This document shows positions 20,984 to 30,600 of a stretch of 62,231 bases of DNA, piece by piece. The stretch's first letter is position 1. Each line of letters opens with the position of its first letter. The notes below the pieces were generated by a model. The model saw only the letters and a program-made list of their open reading frames with translations, did not search any database and was not told where the DNA came from. The position numbers and the translations under genes were made by a program. The stretch is taken from assembly GCA_900542635.1 (NCBI GenBank), contig UQOJ01000006.1, positions 1 to 62,231 of the forward strand, written 5' to 3'. Source of the stretch: an uncultured Collinsella sp. (GTDB lineage: Bacteria; Actinomycetota; Coriobacteriia; Coriobacteriales; Coriobacteriaceae).

Positions 20984-21901
20984 ATGGACCTGCCCATCAG
21001 CTTGCAAGACATCACGTATGCCGAGAACTATCTGGCGCAGGGCGACCTGGCTACGGCGACGCCGCTGCTGGAGCGTCTGGTGGAGCTCGCCGAGGAGTAT
21101 ATCGACGCTGAGTGCAAGACGGAGGAGAAGCGTCAATACTTTAGCTTCGATAGCAAGTTTGAGCGCTTGGCCTATCGCCGCGTGGAGAAGGATCCGCGCG
21201 AGCTCGTGCAGGTCGAGGTGCCGTTTGACCGCCTGTACTCTGACATGGCGTTTGCCTACATTCGCCAGCAGGATTATGTGAGCGCTCGCAATGCCCTGAT
21301 GCAGGCTGTGCGTTGGGACCCCATGAACTGCAACTATCGCTTGGATTTGGCCGAGCTGTTCCGCGCACTCGAAGACAAGCAGGAATGGGCATCGCTCTCG
21401 TTCTCGGTGCTGGAGCGTGCAAGCGATGGCAAGTGCGCCGCCCGCGCTTACGCCAATCTGGGTCAGTACTTCTTGGAGCCCGAGACCGAGAACATTTCGG
21501 CTGCCGTGGGCTGCGCACGTCTGGCGCTGCGCCTGGCGCCCAACGATGCGCATACGACGCGCCTGCTCAACAAGATCCATACTACCTATCCGGATGCCGC
21601 CGAGGAGAGCGACGAGCACGTGATGGGCGAGCTGGCGTTGCAGGGCGTTCCGACCTCACCTTCGGCCGAGATTGCCATCTGCCTGATTATGTGCGCGACC
21701 GATGCTGCAAGCGACGGCGACAAACAGGAGGCGACGCGCCTGACGGTGCGCGCCCGCGACCTGGTGGGCGAGGAGGCCTGCGCGGCGATTATCAAGCTGG
21801 TGCGCGAGAGCGATGCTGAGCTCAATGCCGAGCGCAAGGCAAAGCGCGAGGCTGCGGGCTCAAACGCCGATGGCGCCAAGGAGGCCGGCGATGCCCAGTA
21901 A
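20984..21901 (+). CDS. tetratricopeptide-type protein upstream of smpB
   Basis: The 305-residue product is soluble and mostly helical. Repeated motifs such as ENYLAQGDLATATPLLERLVELA and MAFAYIRQQDYVSARNALMQAVRWDPMN follow the TPR pattern (Ala at positions 8 and 20, a Pro near the end). The C-terminal ~40 residues are charged and Lys/Glu/Ala-rich. ATG 20984 has GAGGAG at 20973-20978. The stop overlaps the smpB start by 11 bases, so it is coupled to trans-translation genes. A specific function cannot be read from the sequence. Confidence 0.75.
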   Translation: MDLPISLQDITYAENYLAQGDLATATPLLERLVELAEEYIDAECKTEEKRQYFSFDSKFERLAYRRVEKDPRELVQVEVPFDRLYSDMAFAYIRQQDYVSARNALMQAVRWDPMNCNYRLDLAELFRALEDKQEWASLSFSVLERASDGKCAARAYANLGQYFLEPETENISAAVGCARLALRLAPNDAHTTRLLNKIHTTYPDAAEESDEHVMGELALQGVPTSPSAEIAICLIMCATDAASDGDKQEATRLTVRARDLVGEEACAAIIKLVRESDAELNAERKAKREAAGSNADGAKEAGDAQ

Positions 21902-22361
21902 GCGCGAGCGCAAGCTCATTTCCAAGAATCGCTCGGCACATCACGAGTACTTTATCGATGAGACATTTGAGTGTGGCATTGAACTGAGCGGCACCGAGGT
22001 CAAGTCGATTCGCGAGCGCGCCTGCCAGATAACCGATACCTTCGCGCTGATCCGCGGCGGGGAGTGCTGGCTCGTCGGCCTGCATATCCACCCTTATAGC
22101 CATGGTGGCGTGTGGAATCGCGATCCCGACCGTCGGCGTCGTCTGCTGCTGCACCGCAAAGAGATCGACTTTCTTGACGGCAAACTTCGCAACCGTGGTT
22201 ATGCGCTGGTTCCGTTGGAGCTCTACTTTAATACCGACGGCCGCGTAAAGCTGCTGCTGGGTCTGGGTCGCGGCAAGAAGCTCTATGACAAGCGCGAGGA
22301 CATGGCCAAGCGTGATGTCCAACGCGAGATCGACCGCGCCCTCAAAGAGCGCAATCGCTAG
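21891..22361 (+). CDS. smpB: SsrA-binding protein SmpB
   Basis: SmpB binds tmRNA and brings it to stalled ribosomes. The 156-residue product has KLISKNRSAHHEYFIDETFECGIELSGTEVKSIR, HIHPYSHGGVWNRDPDRRRRLLLHRKEI and a basic C-terminal tail DKREDMAKRDVQREI. These match SmpB closely. It overlaps the TPR gene by 11 bases, with GGAGG inside that gene as ribosome site. The tmRNA gene itself is not visible next to it. Confidence 0.96.
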   Translation: MPSKRERKLISKNRSAHHEYFIDETFECGIELSGTEVKSIRERACQITDTFALIRGGECWLVGLHIHPYSHGGVWNRDPDRRRRLLLHRKEIDFLDGKLRNRGYALVPLELYFNTDGRVKLLLGLGRGKKLYDKREDMAKRDVQREIDRALKERNR

Positions 22362-22426
22362 GTTTCTAGCAGGTGGATTGGTGGGACACGTCTCATCTTT
22401 CTTACTGTTCTGACACATATGTCTCA

Positions 22427-22460
22427 AAGGCGGCGTCCGTTATGGGTGCCGCCTTTTTTT
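22427..22460 (+). terminator. rho-independent terminator after smpB
   Basis: AAAGGCGGC and GCCGCCTTTTTTT arms form the hairpin with a T run. Confidence 0.85.
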
Positions 22461-22511
22461 GTGGGTACATACACCCATGAGGTTCCAACCCGAGCTAGGG
22501 GAGTGATCGTT

Positions 22512-23015
22512 ATGGACAAAACTGCGTTCTTTACCATGCCGAGTGGCCTGTACGTGGTGAGCGCCGCGGCGGACGGGCTGCGTGCCGGCTGCGTTATCAA
22601 CACAGCAGTGCAGGTGACATCCGCCCCGCCGCGCATCTCGATTGCCGTGAACAAGGAAAATGTCACGTCCGGCGTAATCGCATCGGCTAAGGCCTTTGCG
22701 CTGACCGTGATTGACCAGACCGCCGACATGCTCTATATCGGCAACTTTGGCTTCCGCACCAGCAGCGATTACGACAAGTTTGCCAAGTACGAGACCCACG
22801 AGACCGCTCTGGGCATGCCTTATGTGCCCGAGCACGCGGCGGCCTTGTTTAGCTGCCGTTTGATTGATACCGTGGACGTGGGCACGCATCTGCTGTTTAT
22901 CGGCGAGGTTGAGGATGCCGAGCGCTTGAGCGGCGAGGCCCCGCTGACCTATGACTACTATCACAAGGTCTTGAAGGGCAAGACGCCGCCCAAGGCTTCG
23001 TCGTATCAAGGCTAG
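22512..23015 (+). CDS. flavin reductase-like (FMN-binding split barrel) protein
   Basis: The 167-residue product starts FFTMPSGLYVVSAAADGLRAGCVINTAVQVTSAPPRISIAVNKEN, the typical flavin-binding entry of flavin reductase-like domains. It continues with FALTVIDQTADMLYIGNFGFRTSSDYDKF and ends HLLFIGEVEDAERLSGEAPLTYDYYHKVLKGKTPPKA. Such domains reduce or bind FMN and, in anaerobes, are often paired with rubredoxin in oxygen or peroxide detoxification. A rubredoxin gene follows 89 bases downstream under its own promoter. The redox partner role is inferred. Confidence 0.85.
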   Translation: MDKTAFFTMPSGLYVVSAAADGLRAGCVINTAVQVTSAPPRISIAVNKENVTSGVIASAKAFALTVIDQTADMLYIGNFGFRTSSDYDKFAKYETHETALGMPYVPEHAAALFSCRLIDTVDVGTHLLFIGEVEDAERLSGEAPLTYDYYHKVLKGKTPPKASSYQG

Positions 23016-23032
23016 AAATGTTCTAAAAATAC

Positions 23033-23060
23033 TTGCATTATATTATTGAGAATCTATACT
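23033..23060 (+). promoter_or_regulatory. rubredoxin promoter
   Basis: TTGCAT (23033-23038) and TATACT (23055-23060) are 16 bases apart. The AT-rich surroundings (ATTATATTATTGAGAAT) could also host a metal or peroxide regulator site. Confidence 0.55.
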
Positions 23061-23104
23061 AATAAACGAAGTACATCACCAGTCACGTTCGAGAGGAGAA
23101 CATC

Positions 23105-23248
23105 ATGGCTGAGGAGAAGAAGACGTATAAGTTTGTGTGCACCGTTTGCGGCTACGAGGTTGAGGTCGACACGCCCGAGCTGCCCGAGGATTACGTGTGC
23201 CCGGTGTGCGGCGTCGGCCCCGATGAGTTTGAGCTCGTCGAGGAGTAA
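23105..23248 (+). CDS. rubredoxin-like protein
   Basis: This 47-residue protein carries the two CxxC pairs of a one-iron rubredoxin centre: Cys12-Cys15 (VCTVCGYE) and Cys32-Cys35 (YVCPVCGVGPDEFE). It is slightly shorter than the usual 52 residues and lacks the aromatic Gly-Trp part, so it belongs to the rubredoxin-like zinc/iron group. GAGAGGAG lies just upstream of ATG 23105. It probably passes electrons to or from the neighbouring flavin protein. Confidence 0.9.
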   Translation: MAEEKKTYKFVCTVCGYEVEVDTPELPEDYVCPVCGVGPDEFELVEE

Positions 23249-23288
23249 CTCGTAGACACACGGCGATTAGCCATACAGAGCTCTGTCC

Positions 23289-23325
23289 AAGGGCCCCGGC
23301 TGGATATTCCGGCTGGGACCCTTTT
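23289..23325. terminator. bidirectional terminator between rubredoxin and mntH
   Basis: AAGGGCCCCGGCTGG and CCGGCTGGGACCCTT pair imperfectly, flanked by T on the right and A on the left. It can serve both converging genes. Confidence 0.75.
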
Positions 23326-23356
23326 GATTTATCTGACGGTTTAAAACGGCCTTACG

Positions 23357-23372
23357 TGTTACAGATTGAGAT
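23357..23372. repeat. half copy of family B repeat
   Basis: TGTTACAGATTGAGAT equals the right arm of the family B palindromes; the left arm is missing here. Confidence 0.55.
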
Positions 23373-23401
23373 GTTATATCTGGACAGTCACGCCATTCCA
23401 A

Positions 23402-24658
23402 TTACATCCCCGTTAGCAGCACGATGTCGAGAATCGTCACGATGACGCCGATCCCTACGAGCAGCGCGTTGAGCGGGCGCGAGTTGGCGTATTTGCCCAT
23501 AACGCGGGGCGAACTGGTGAGTCGTATGAGCACAAAGACCGTAATCGGCAACTGAAGCGACAACAGCGCCTGACTCCAGATGAGACCCTCAAAAGGATTC
23601 GGGACGATCAGGCACGCCGCCACTGCGCCGACGAAACAGACCGCCACTCCAATCGATGAGTGCCGGTCGTGGATGTCGTATTCCTCGTCGAACATGCCCG
23701 CGGTGATGGTGCCCGCCGCCATGCCCGCCGTCACACTACTCGATATGCCCGCAAACAGCAGCGCCACCGCAAAGATGGTCGAGCTTGCCGGGCCCAAGAT
23801 GGGGGAGAGCGTGGCCGCTGCGACGGCGAGGTCGTCTACGACCATGCCGTGCGCAAAGAAGGTCGTTGCGGCCAGGACGACCATGGCCGAGTTGATTGCC
23901 CAGCCCACGGCCATCGAAAAGAACGTGTCGAAGAGCTCGTAGCGCAGACGTTCTTCGATAACTTGCTCGCCTTGGCCTTCGAAGTGCATGGATTGGATGA
24001 CCTCGGAGTGTAGAAAGAGGTTATGGGGCATAACGACCGCACCCAGGACACTAACGATAATCGCGGCCGAGCCAGTGGGCATACTGGGCGTGATCCAGCT
24101 TATGGCGGCTTGCGGCCAGTCGACCTTGACCAGCGCGAGCTCGGCCAAAAACGAGAGTCCTACCACGCCTACGAAGGCGATAATCCAGCGCTCGGCACGC
24201 TTGTAGGAGCTCGTCATGAGCATCGCCATCGATACTGCTGCCACGATGGCGCAGCCGGCACGCACGGGCAGTCCAAAGAGCATCTGGAGCGCAATCGCGC
24301 CGCCCAGGATCTCGGCCATGGCGGTGGCGATGGTCGCGAGGTAGGCACTGGCGAGCACCGTGCGCCCAACGAAGCGGGGGAGAAAGCGGGTCGTGGCCTC
24401 GGCAAGGCAGGCGCCCGTGGCGATGCCCAAGTGCGCCGCGTTGTGCTGCAGCACGATGAGCATGATCGTGGACAGCGTGACGATCCACAGCAGCGCGTAG
24501 CCAAACTGCGAGCCGGCGGCCATGTTGGAGGCCCAGTTGCCCGGATCGATAAAGCCGACGGTCACGAGAAGCCCGGGGCCGATATGCCGTGCAATGTCTA
24601 GGCCTCCGTGACCGCCGGTGCGGTGCGAGCCAAAGTGTTGTTTGAGATGGTTGAGCAT
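23402..24658 (-). CDS. mntH: Nramp family divalent metal transporter (MntH-like)
   Basis: The 418-residue product has about 11 hydrophobic segments. TM1 carries VGFIDPGNWASN, the DPGN metal-binding motif, and TM6 carries GAVVMPHNLFLHS with the Met-Pro-His of Mn/Fe-type Nramp proteins. These import Mn(II) or Fe(II) with protons. It is transcribed toward the rubredoxin gene. No metal regulator site was identified with confidence. Confidence 0.92.
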   Translation of the reverse strand: MLNHLKQHFGSHRTGGHGGLDIARHIGPGLLVTVGFIDPGNWASNMAAGSQFGYALLWIVTLSTIMLIVLQHNAAHLGIATGACLAEATTRFLPRFVGRTVLASAYLATIATAMAEILGGAIALQMLFGLPVRAGCAIVAAVSMAMLMTSSYKRAERWIIAFVGVVGLSFLAELALVKVDWPQAAISWITPSMPTGSAAIIVSVLGAVVMPHNLFLHSEVIQSMHFEGQGEQVIEERLRYELFDTFFSMAVGWAINSAMVVLAATTFFAHGMVVDDLAVAAATLSPILGPASSTIFAVALLFAGISSSVTAGMAAGTITAGMFDEEYDIHDRHSSIGVAVCFVGAVAACLIVPNPFEGLIWSQALLSLQLPITVFVLIRLTSSPRVMGKYANSRPLNALLVGIGVIVTILDIVLLTGM

Positions 24659-24733
24659 GGCTGGTTCCTACGTTGGGGTGGCGTGGCGCTGCACTTGGGT
24701 TGCGCGGCGCCACGCCCTGGGTTTAGGTTTGGG

Positions 24734-25507
24734 CTACTTGTGCGCCTTGCCTTGGTTGGCCACGGCGTCGATCTTGGCGGCGATGGTCGCCGGGTCGCCG
24801 ATGTAGCGCTTGTCGAGGACGTTGAAATCGGCATCGAAGGTGTAGACGAGCGGCACGCCGGTGGGGATGTTGACCTTGAGGATCTCCTCGGGCGTGAGGT
24901 GCTCGAACTTCATGACGAGAGAGCGCAGGGAGTTGCCGTGTGCGGCGATGAGTACGCGCTTGCCGGCGAGCATCTGGGGGCGAATCTCGTCTTCGAAATA
25001 AGGCCAGGCACGGGCTATCGTGTCCTTGAGGCACTCGGTGTAGGGCAGCTGGTCGGGTGCGACATCACGGTATTGCTCCTGGGTGTGGGGATCGCGCGCG
25101 TCGTTCGGCTCGAGTGCCGGCGGGCAGATATCGAAGGAGCGGCGCCAGATGAGCACCTGTTCGTCGCCGTGCTCCGCCGCGGCATCGGCCTTGTTGAGAC
25201 CCTGCAACGCGCCGTAGTGGCGCTCGTTGAGCTTCCAGGATTTGATGACGGGCAGCCACTCGCGATCCATTTGGCCGAGCACGATGTTGAGGGTGTGGAT
25301 CGCGCGCTTGAGGCGCGAAGTGTAGCAGACGTCAAAGTCGAAACCGGCTTCTTTGAGGGCTCGACCGCCTGCGGCGGCTTCTTCGCGGCCCGTGTCGGTG
25401 AGCTCTACGTCGGTCCAGCCGGTGAACAGGTTGAGTTTGTTCCACTCCGACTCTCCGTGGCGGATAAGGACGAGTTGGATCGTCTGCCGGTCTGTCTGGT
25501 TTGCCAT
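24734..25507 (-). CDS. gpmA: 2,3-bisphosphoglycerate-dependent phosphoglycerate mutase
   Basis: It interconverts 3- and 2-phosphoglycerate in glycolysis. The 257-residue product has LVLIRHGESEWNKLNLFTGWTDVEL with the phospho-His17, YTSRLKRAIHTL, KLNERHYGALQGLNKADAA, and the second catalytic His in LIAAHGNSLRSLVMKFE. ATG at 25507 was chosen for AAGGAGG 6 bases upstream, which shortens the open frame by 9 residues. Mutase monomers of ~250 residues are normal. It stands alone. Confidence 0.94.
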   Translation of the reverse strand: MANQTDRQTIQLVLIRHGESEWNKLNLFTGWTDVELTDTGREEAAAGGRALKEAGFDFDVCYTSRLKRAIHTLNIVLGQMDREWLPVIKSWKLNERHYGALQGLNKADAAAEHGDEQVLIWRRSFDICPPALEPNDARDPHTQEQYRDVAPDQLPYTECLKDTIARAWPYFEDEIRPQMLAGKRVLIAAHGNSLRSLVMKFEHLTPEEILKVNIPTGVPLVYTFDADFNVLDKRYIGDPATIAAKIDAVANQGKAHK

Positions 25508-25888
25508 AGGGGCCTCCTTAATGTGGCACGGCATGCGTGCCGTTTGTTTGACGCCGCAAAGGATACCCGTTTTAGGCTAAAAAGTTAACCAAGACTAACA
25601 AAATTGTTGTATTTGAATAGGATGGTGAAAAGGGGGGTTACCGAAATGTCTTAATCTGTAACAAATAGGGATGGAAATTGGGTCTTCCTGTTACAGATTG
25701 AGATGTTTGAAGCGGTGAGCTTGCAGGCCGAACTTGGGGCCTATGTTGTCGCCCTTGAGGTCGGCGGTGTCCACTCGTAGGGCGTGCGTTACGCGATTGT
25801 TTCGAAACGGGTGGGAAACACAACAGGCCGGCGATGCTCCTAGTATGCCTATTCAACTGACTGTCTAAATATCTAGGGGAGGATCGCG
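25508..25888. other. divergent intergenic region gpmA / gltB
   Basis: It contains one family B palindrome, an AT-rich stretch at about 25575-25620 that probably holds the gpmA promoter (minus strand), and TTTCGAAA near 25800 in the gltB leader. A TAGTAT at about 25842 is a possible gltB -10 box. Confidence 0.35.
25648..25704. repeat. family B palindromic repeat, copy 1
   Basis: Left arm CTTAATCTGTAAC and right arm GTTACAGATTGAGAT enclose about 27 bases. It lies between divergent gpmA and gltB. Confidence 0.75.
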
Positions 25889-28800
25889 ATGCAGGCAGAT
25901 TCCGCTCAGCAGCAGGGCCTTTATCGCCCCGAATTCGACCACGATGCATGTGGCATCGGCGCGCTCGCCGATATCAACGGCGAGCGCCATCACCAGATTC
26001 TGGACGATGCGCTGTCCATTCTGGTCAACTTGGAGCACCGCGGCGGCACGGGACTCGAGAAGAATACCGGCGACGGCGCTGGCATTCTGTTCCAGGTTCC
26101 GCATCACTTTTTCCGTAAAGAGGCCCAAAAGTGCGGCCAGATTCTGCCGGCAGAGGGCGACTATGGCGTGGCCATGCTGTTCTTCCCACAGGACGACAAG
26201 GGCGTAGAGGATGCCCGCCGCGTGTTTGAGGAGGGCTGCGCCGAGGCCGGCGTGCCGCTGCTCTTTTGGCGCGAGGTGCCGGTCGATCCGCACGACCTGG
26301 GCGAGACAGCCCGCGCCTGCATGCCTACCATCCTGCAGGTCTTTCTGGGCCGCCCGGACGACACGCCGGCGGGCGACGCCTTCGAGCGCCGTCTGTATGT
26401 GTGCCGCCGCACCATCGAGAAGAAGGCCGACGCCGAGTTTGCCCTGCGCGATAAGATCTTCTATGTGTGCTCCATGAGCTCGCGCACTATCGTGTACAAG
26501 GGCATGCTGGTCGCCACACAGATGCGCCGCTTCTTCATCGATCTCAACGACGCCGCCGTCAAAACGGCCGTGGCGCTCGTCCACTCGCGCTACTCCACCA
26601 ACACCACGCCCAGTTGGGAGCGTGCGCACCCCAACCGCTTTATCATCCACAACGGCGAGATCAACACCCTCAAGGGCAACGTCAACTGGATTCGCGCCCG
26701 CGAGCCCAACCTGTACAGCCCCGTGCTGCAGCACGATCTTGAGCGTGTGATGCCCATCATCAACCGCGAGGGCTCCGACTCCGCGATTCTGGACAACGTG
26801 CTCGAGTTCTTGGTCATGAACGGTCGCCCGCTCACGCGTGCCGCGTCCATGCTGCTGCCCGAGCCGTGGGACCACAACGACAATCTGAGCGAGGAACGCC
26901 GCGCCTACGACGCCTACCAGTCCATGCTCATGGAGCCCTGGGACGGCCCTGCCGCCATCGCCTTTACCGACGGTCGCACGCTGGGTGCCGCCCTCGACCG
27001 TAACGGCCTGCGTCCCGCCCGCTACTATGTGACGCGCGACGGTCGCTTTATGCTGGCAAGCGAGGTGGGCACCATCGAGGTGAGCCCCGAGAACATCCTG
27101 ACGAGTGGCTGTCTGGGGCCGGGCCAGATGCTCGAGGTCGATTTTGCCCGCGGCCGCGTGATCTACAATGACGAGCTGCGCGCCCGCTATGCCAAGGAAA
27201 AGCCCTACCGCGACTGGATTGCCGAGGAGACGCTGACCGTCGACGCGCTTGATGAGCCCGTTGCGGCAACGCCCGCCGAGGACGCCGAGGTACCTGCCAC
27301 CGTGCGTATGGCCAAACTCGGTTACCACTGGGATGACATTGACGAGGTCGTGCGTCCCATGGCCCAGCAGGGCAAGGCGCCGCTCGCCTCGATGGGCATC
27401 GATGCGCCGCTGGCCTGCCTGTCCAAGAAGACGCGTTCGTTCTTTGACTACTTCTATCAGCTGTTCGCTCAGGTCACGAATCCGCCCATCGACGCTCTTC
27501 GCGAGCATATGGTTACCTCGACCACGCTCTACCTGGGCAACCACGGCAACCTGCTCGAGGACTCCCGTACGGCCTGTCAGCTGGTGCGCCTGGAGCGTCC
27601 GCTGCTGAGCGAGGAGGAGTTCGACCGCATTTGCGCCATCGACCGCGTGGGCTTTAAAACCCGCCGTTTCCGTGCCGTCTACCGCCGCGATGCCGGCGAG
27701 GGTGCGCTGCAGGCTGCGCTCAAGCAGCTTGCAGAGGACGTTGAGGCCGCGGTCCGCGACGGCGTGAACATCGTGGTGTTGAGCGATCGTGCCGCTGCGG
27801 GCGAGGTGCCCGTACCGTCGCTGCTCGCCGTGGGCTGCGTGCACAACCACCTGATTCGCGCCGGCGTGCGTACCTTTGCCGACATCGTGGTGGAGTGCGG
27901 CGATGCCGTGTCTCCGCACGACTTTGCGGCGCTGGTGGGCTACTCCGCGAGCGGCATCTATCCGTACAACGCGCATGCGTGCATTCGCGACCTGGCGGCG
28001 CACGGCGACCTGGACGTGACGGCCGAACAGGGCATCGACAACTACAACAAGGCTGCAACCGCCGGTATCGTCTCCATCATGTCCAAGATGGGCATCTCCA
28101 CGGTGCAGAGCTACCATTCGGCGCAGATCTTCGAGGCCGTTGGCTTTACGCCGGAGTTCGTCAACGCGTACTTCGCCGGCACGGTGAGCCGTGTGGGCGG
28201 TATGGGTGTCGAGGACGTTGAGCGCGAGCAAAACGAGCGCTACGACGCCGCGCTCGCTATCCTTAAGAGCCCGGCTCCCGATCAACTGCCCACGCTGGGC
28301 CTGACCAAGTGGCGCCCGCTTGGTGGCGAGGATCACCTCATCGATCCGCAGACTGTCTACTTGCTGCAGACCGCCTGCCGTGAGGACAGCTACGACACCT
28401 TTAAGGAGTACAGCGCCCGCCTGCACCGCACCGGCCGCGCCGTGCGCCTGCGCGACTTGCTCGACTTTAATGCCAGCGGCCGCACGCCGGTTTCGCTTGA
28501 CGAGGTCGAGCCCGCGCTCAACATCGTCCGCCGCTTTAACACCGGCGCCATGTCGTACGGTTCCATCAGCAAAGAGGCACACGAGTGCATGGCCATCGCC
28601 ATGAACCGCCTGCACGGCCGTTCCAACTCCGGCGAGGGCGGCGAGGATCCGCGCCGCGAGACCCCGCTGGCTAACGGTGACTCCAAGAACTCCGCGATCA
28701 AGCAGGTGGCAAGTGCGCGCTTTGGCGTGACGAGCCGCTACCTGTGCAGCGCCTTCGAGATTCAAATCAAGATGGCCCAGGGCGCCAAGCCCGGCGAGGG

Positions 28801-30595
28801 CGGTCACCTGCCCGGCAAGAAGGTCTACCCCTGGATTGCCGAGGTCCGTCAGTCCACGCCCGGCATTGGCCTGATTTCGCCTCCGCCGCACCACGACATC
28901 TACTCCATCGAGGACCTGGCAGAGCTTATCTTTGATCTTAAGAACGCCAACCCCGGCGCACGCGTGTCGGTCAAGCTGGTCAGCGAGGCCGGCGTCGGCA
29001 CCATCGCCACCGGCGTGGCCAAGGGCGCTGCCGACAAGATCTTGATCAGCGGCCACAATGGCGGCTCGGGTGCCGCTGCGCGCGACTCTATCTGGCACGC
29101 GGGTCTGCCGCTGGAGCTCGGTCTTGCCGAGGCCCAGCAGACGCTACTGCAAAACGGCCTGCGCTCGCGCGTGGTGCTCGAGGCCGACGGCAAGCTCATG
29201 GACGGCACCGATGTTGCCGTCGCCTGCCTGCTGGGCGCCGAGGAGTTTGGCTTTGCGACCATGCCGCTCATCTCGATGGGCTGCCTCATGCAGCGCGACT
29301 GCCAGCAGGATACCTGCCCGGCCGGCATCGCCACGCAAAACTGCCGCCTGCGTCGCGGCTTCCGCGGCAAGCCCGAGCACATCGAGCACTTTATGCTCTT
29401 TGTTGCCGAGCAGCTGCGCGAGGTCATGGCGAGCCTGGGCTTCCGCACCGTCGACGAGATGGTCGGCCATCCCGAGTGCCTGCGCCAGATCGAGGTCCCG
29501 GGCAACCGCAAGGCCAACCTGCTCGATCTGTCGCCCGTGCTGGCAAGCGCGACCTGTGAGTTTGGTGCCCATATCCCGGGTGCCGACGGTCGCCACTTCC
29601 TGCCGCAGATGGCCGCGGACAGCGAGCTCGACAAGACGCTCGACTCCACGTTGTTTGTGCCCTATACGGCCGATGCCCGTGCGCACCTGCGTCCGATTCG
29701 CTTCCGCGCCGACATCGCCAACGTCAACCGCTGCGTGGGCACCATTTTGGGCAACGCGGTGACCAAGGCGCATCCCGAGGGTCTGCCCGCCGGCTCCATC
29801 ACCATCGATTGCGATGGTTCGGCCGGTCAGAGCTTTGGCGCCTTCCTGCCGCGCGGCATTACGCTCAACGTGTGCGGCGACGCCAACGATTACTTTGGCA
29901 AGGGTCTTTCGGGCGGCGAGGTGTCGGTGCGCCCCAACCCGCATGCGACCTACAAGTTCGACGAGAACATCATCGTGGGCAACGTTGCGTTCTTTGGCGC
30001 TACGAGCGGTCGCGGCTTCATTAACGGCCTGGCAGGCCAGCGCTTTGGTGTACGCAACTCCGGTGCCACGGTGGTGGTCGAGGGCTGCGGCAACCATGGC
30101 TGCGAGTACATGACGGGCGGTCTGGCGCTCATCCTGGGCGAGGTCGGGCAGAACTTCGCTGCCGGCATGACGGGCGGCGTGGCCTATGTCTTCGACCAAT
30201 ACGGCACGCTCGACGCCCGTGTGAACCACGAGAGCGTTGAGCTCAAGGCCCCCACGGCCGACGAGCTGGCGCAGATTCGTGCGCTCATCCAAGAGCACGT
30301 GGACGCGACGCAGAGCCCGCGCGGCATTAAGCTGCTCTACAGCTTTGAGACGATGAGCAAGCACTTTGTGAAGGTCATTCCGACCGAGTACGAGCGCGTG
30401 CTGGCGATTGTCGCTGCGGCCGAGGCCGTGGGCAAGACGCATGCGCAGGCCGAGGAGTTGGCGTTTGACATCGTGACCGGTCGCGCGAGCGCTGCGGATG
30501 TCGCTCGCTTTGATGTCACGGGCGGCGCGGCTGGCGCGGGTGTTGCGCCCGTGGCCGCTACCGGTTCTGTTGCTTCGACCAAGAAGGAGGCGTAA
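25889..30595 (+). CDS. gltB: glutamate synthase large subunit
   Basis: GltB converts glutamine and 2-oxoglutarate to two glutamates. The 1568-residue protein has an N-terminal propeptide ending before the catalytic Cys21 (DHDACGIGALA), a glutamine amidotransferase domain, a central domain and an FMN-binding barrel (GSGAAARDSIWHAGLPLELGLAE region). A 3Fe-4S Cys cluster follows near residue 1133 (GCLMQRDCQQDTCPAG), then a C-terminal beta-helix (GQSFGAFLPRGITLNVCGDAND). GGGGAGG precedes ATG 25889. The length and domain order are normal. gltD starts 5 bases later. Confidence 0.97.
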   Translation: MQADSAQQQGLYRPEFDHDACGIGALADINGERHHQILDDALSILVNLEHRGGTGLEKNTGDGAGILFQVPHHFFRKEAQKCGQILPAEGDYGVAMLFFPQDDKGVEDARRVFEEGCAEAGVPLLFWREVPVDPHDLGETARACMPTILQVFLGRPDDTPAGDAFERRLYVCRRTIEKKADAEFALRDKIFYVCSMSSRTIVYKGMLVATQMRRFFIDLNDAAVKTAVALVHSRYSTNTTPSWERAHPNRFIIHNGEINTLKGNVNWIRAREPNLYSPVLQHDLERVMPIINREGSDSAILDNVLEFLVMNGRPLTRAASMLLPEPWDHNDNLSEERRAYDAYQSMLMEPWDGPAAIAFTDGRTLGAALDRNGLRPARYYVTRDGRFMLASEVGTIEVSPENILTSGCLGPGQMLEVDFARGRVIYNDELRARYAKEKPYRDWIAEETLTVDALDEPVAATPAEDAEVPATVRMAKLGYHWDDIDEVVRPMAQQGKAPLASMGIDAPLACLSKKTRSFFDYFYQLFAQVTNPPIDALREHMVTSTTLYLGNHGNLLEDSRTACQLVRLERPLLSEEEFDRICAIDRVGFKTRRFRAVYRRDAGEGALQAALKQLAEDVEAAVRDGVNIVVLSDRAAAGEVPVPSLLAVGCVHNHLIRAGVRTFADIVVECGDAVSPHDFAALVGYSASGIYPYNAHACIRDLAAHGDLDVTAEQGIDNYNKAATAGIVSIMSKMGISTVQSYHSAQIFEAVGFTPEFVNAYFAGTVSRVGGMGVEDVEREQNERYDAALAILKSPAPDQLPTLGLTKWRPLGGEDHLIDPQTVYLLQTACREDSYDTFKEYSARLHRTGRAVRLRDLLDFNASGRTPVSLDEVEPALNIVRRFNTGAMSYGSISKEAHECMAIAMNRLHGRSNSGEGGEDPRRETPLANGDSKNSAIKQVASARFGVTSRYLCSAFEIQIKMAQGAKPGEGGHLPGKKVYPWIAEVRQSTPGIGLISPPPHHDIYSIEDLAELIFDLKNANPGARVSVKLVSEAGVGTIATGVAKGAADKILISGHNGGSGAAARDSIWHAGLPLELGLAEAQQTLLQNGLRSRVVLEADGKLMDGTDVAVACLLGAEEFGFATMPLISMGCLMQRDCQQDTCPAGIATQNCRLRRGFRGKPEHIEHFMLFVAEQLREVMASLGFRTVDEMVGHPECLRQIEVPGNRKANLLDLSPVLASATCEFGAHIPGADGRHFLPQMAADSELDKTLDSTLFVPYTADARAHLRPIRFRADIANVNRCVGTILGNAVTKAHPEGLPAGSITIDCDGSAGQSFGAFLPRGITLNVCGDANDYFGKGLSGGEVSVRPNPHATYKFDENIIVGNVAFFGATSGRGFINGLAGQRFGVRNSGATVVVEGCGNHGCEYMTGGLALILGEVGQNFAAGMTGGVAYVFDQYGTLDARVNHESVELKAPTADELAQIRALIQEHVDATQSPRGIKLLYSFETMSKHFVKVIPTEYERVLAIVAAAEAVGKTHAQAEELAFDIVTGRASAADVARFDVTGGAAGAGVAPVAATGSVASTKKEA

Positions 30596-30600
30596 GTGCC

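Noticed and set aside
22362..22511. tmRNA gene next to smpB
   Set aside because: The gap is too short and lacks the tRNA-Ala-like ends; only a terminator is seen.
25785..25810. Nitrogen regulator box before gltB
   Set aside because: GTTAC-N6-GTTTC resembles GlnR-type sites only loosely, and no such regulator is known to me in this lineage.
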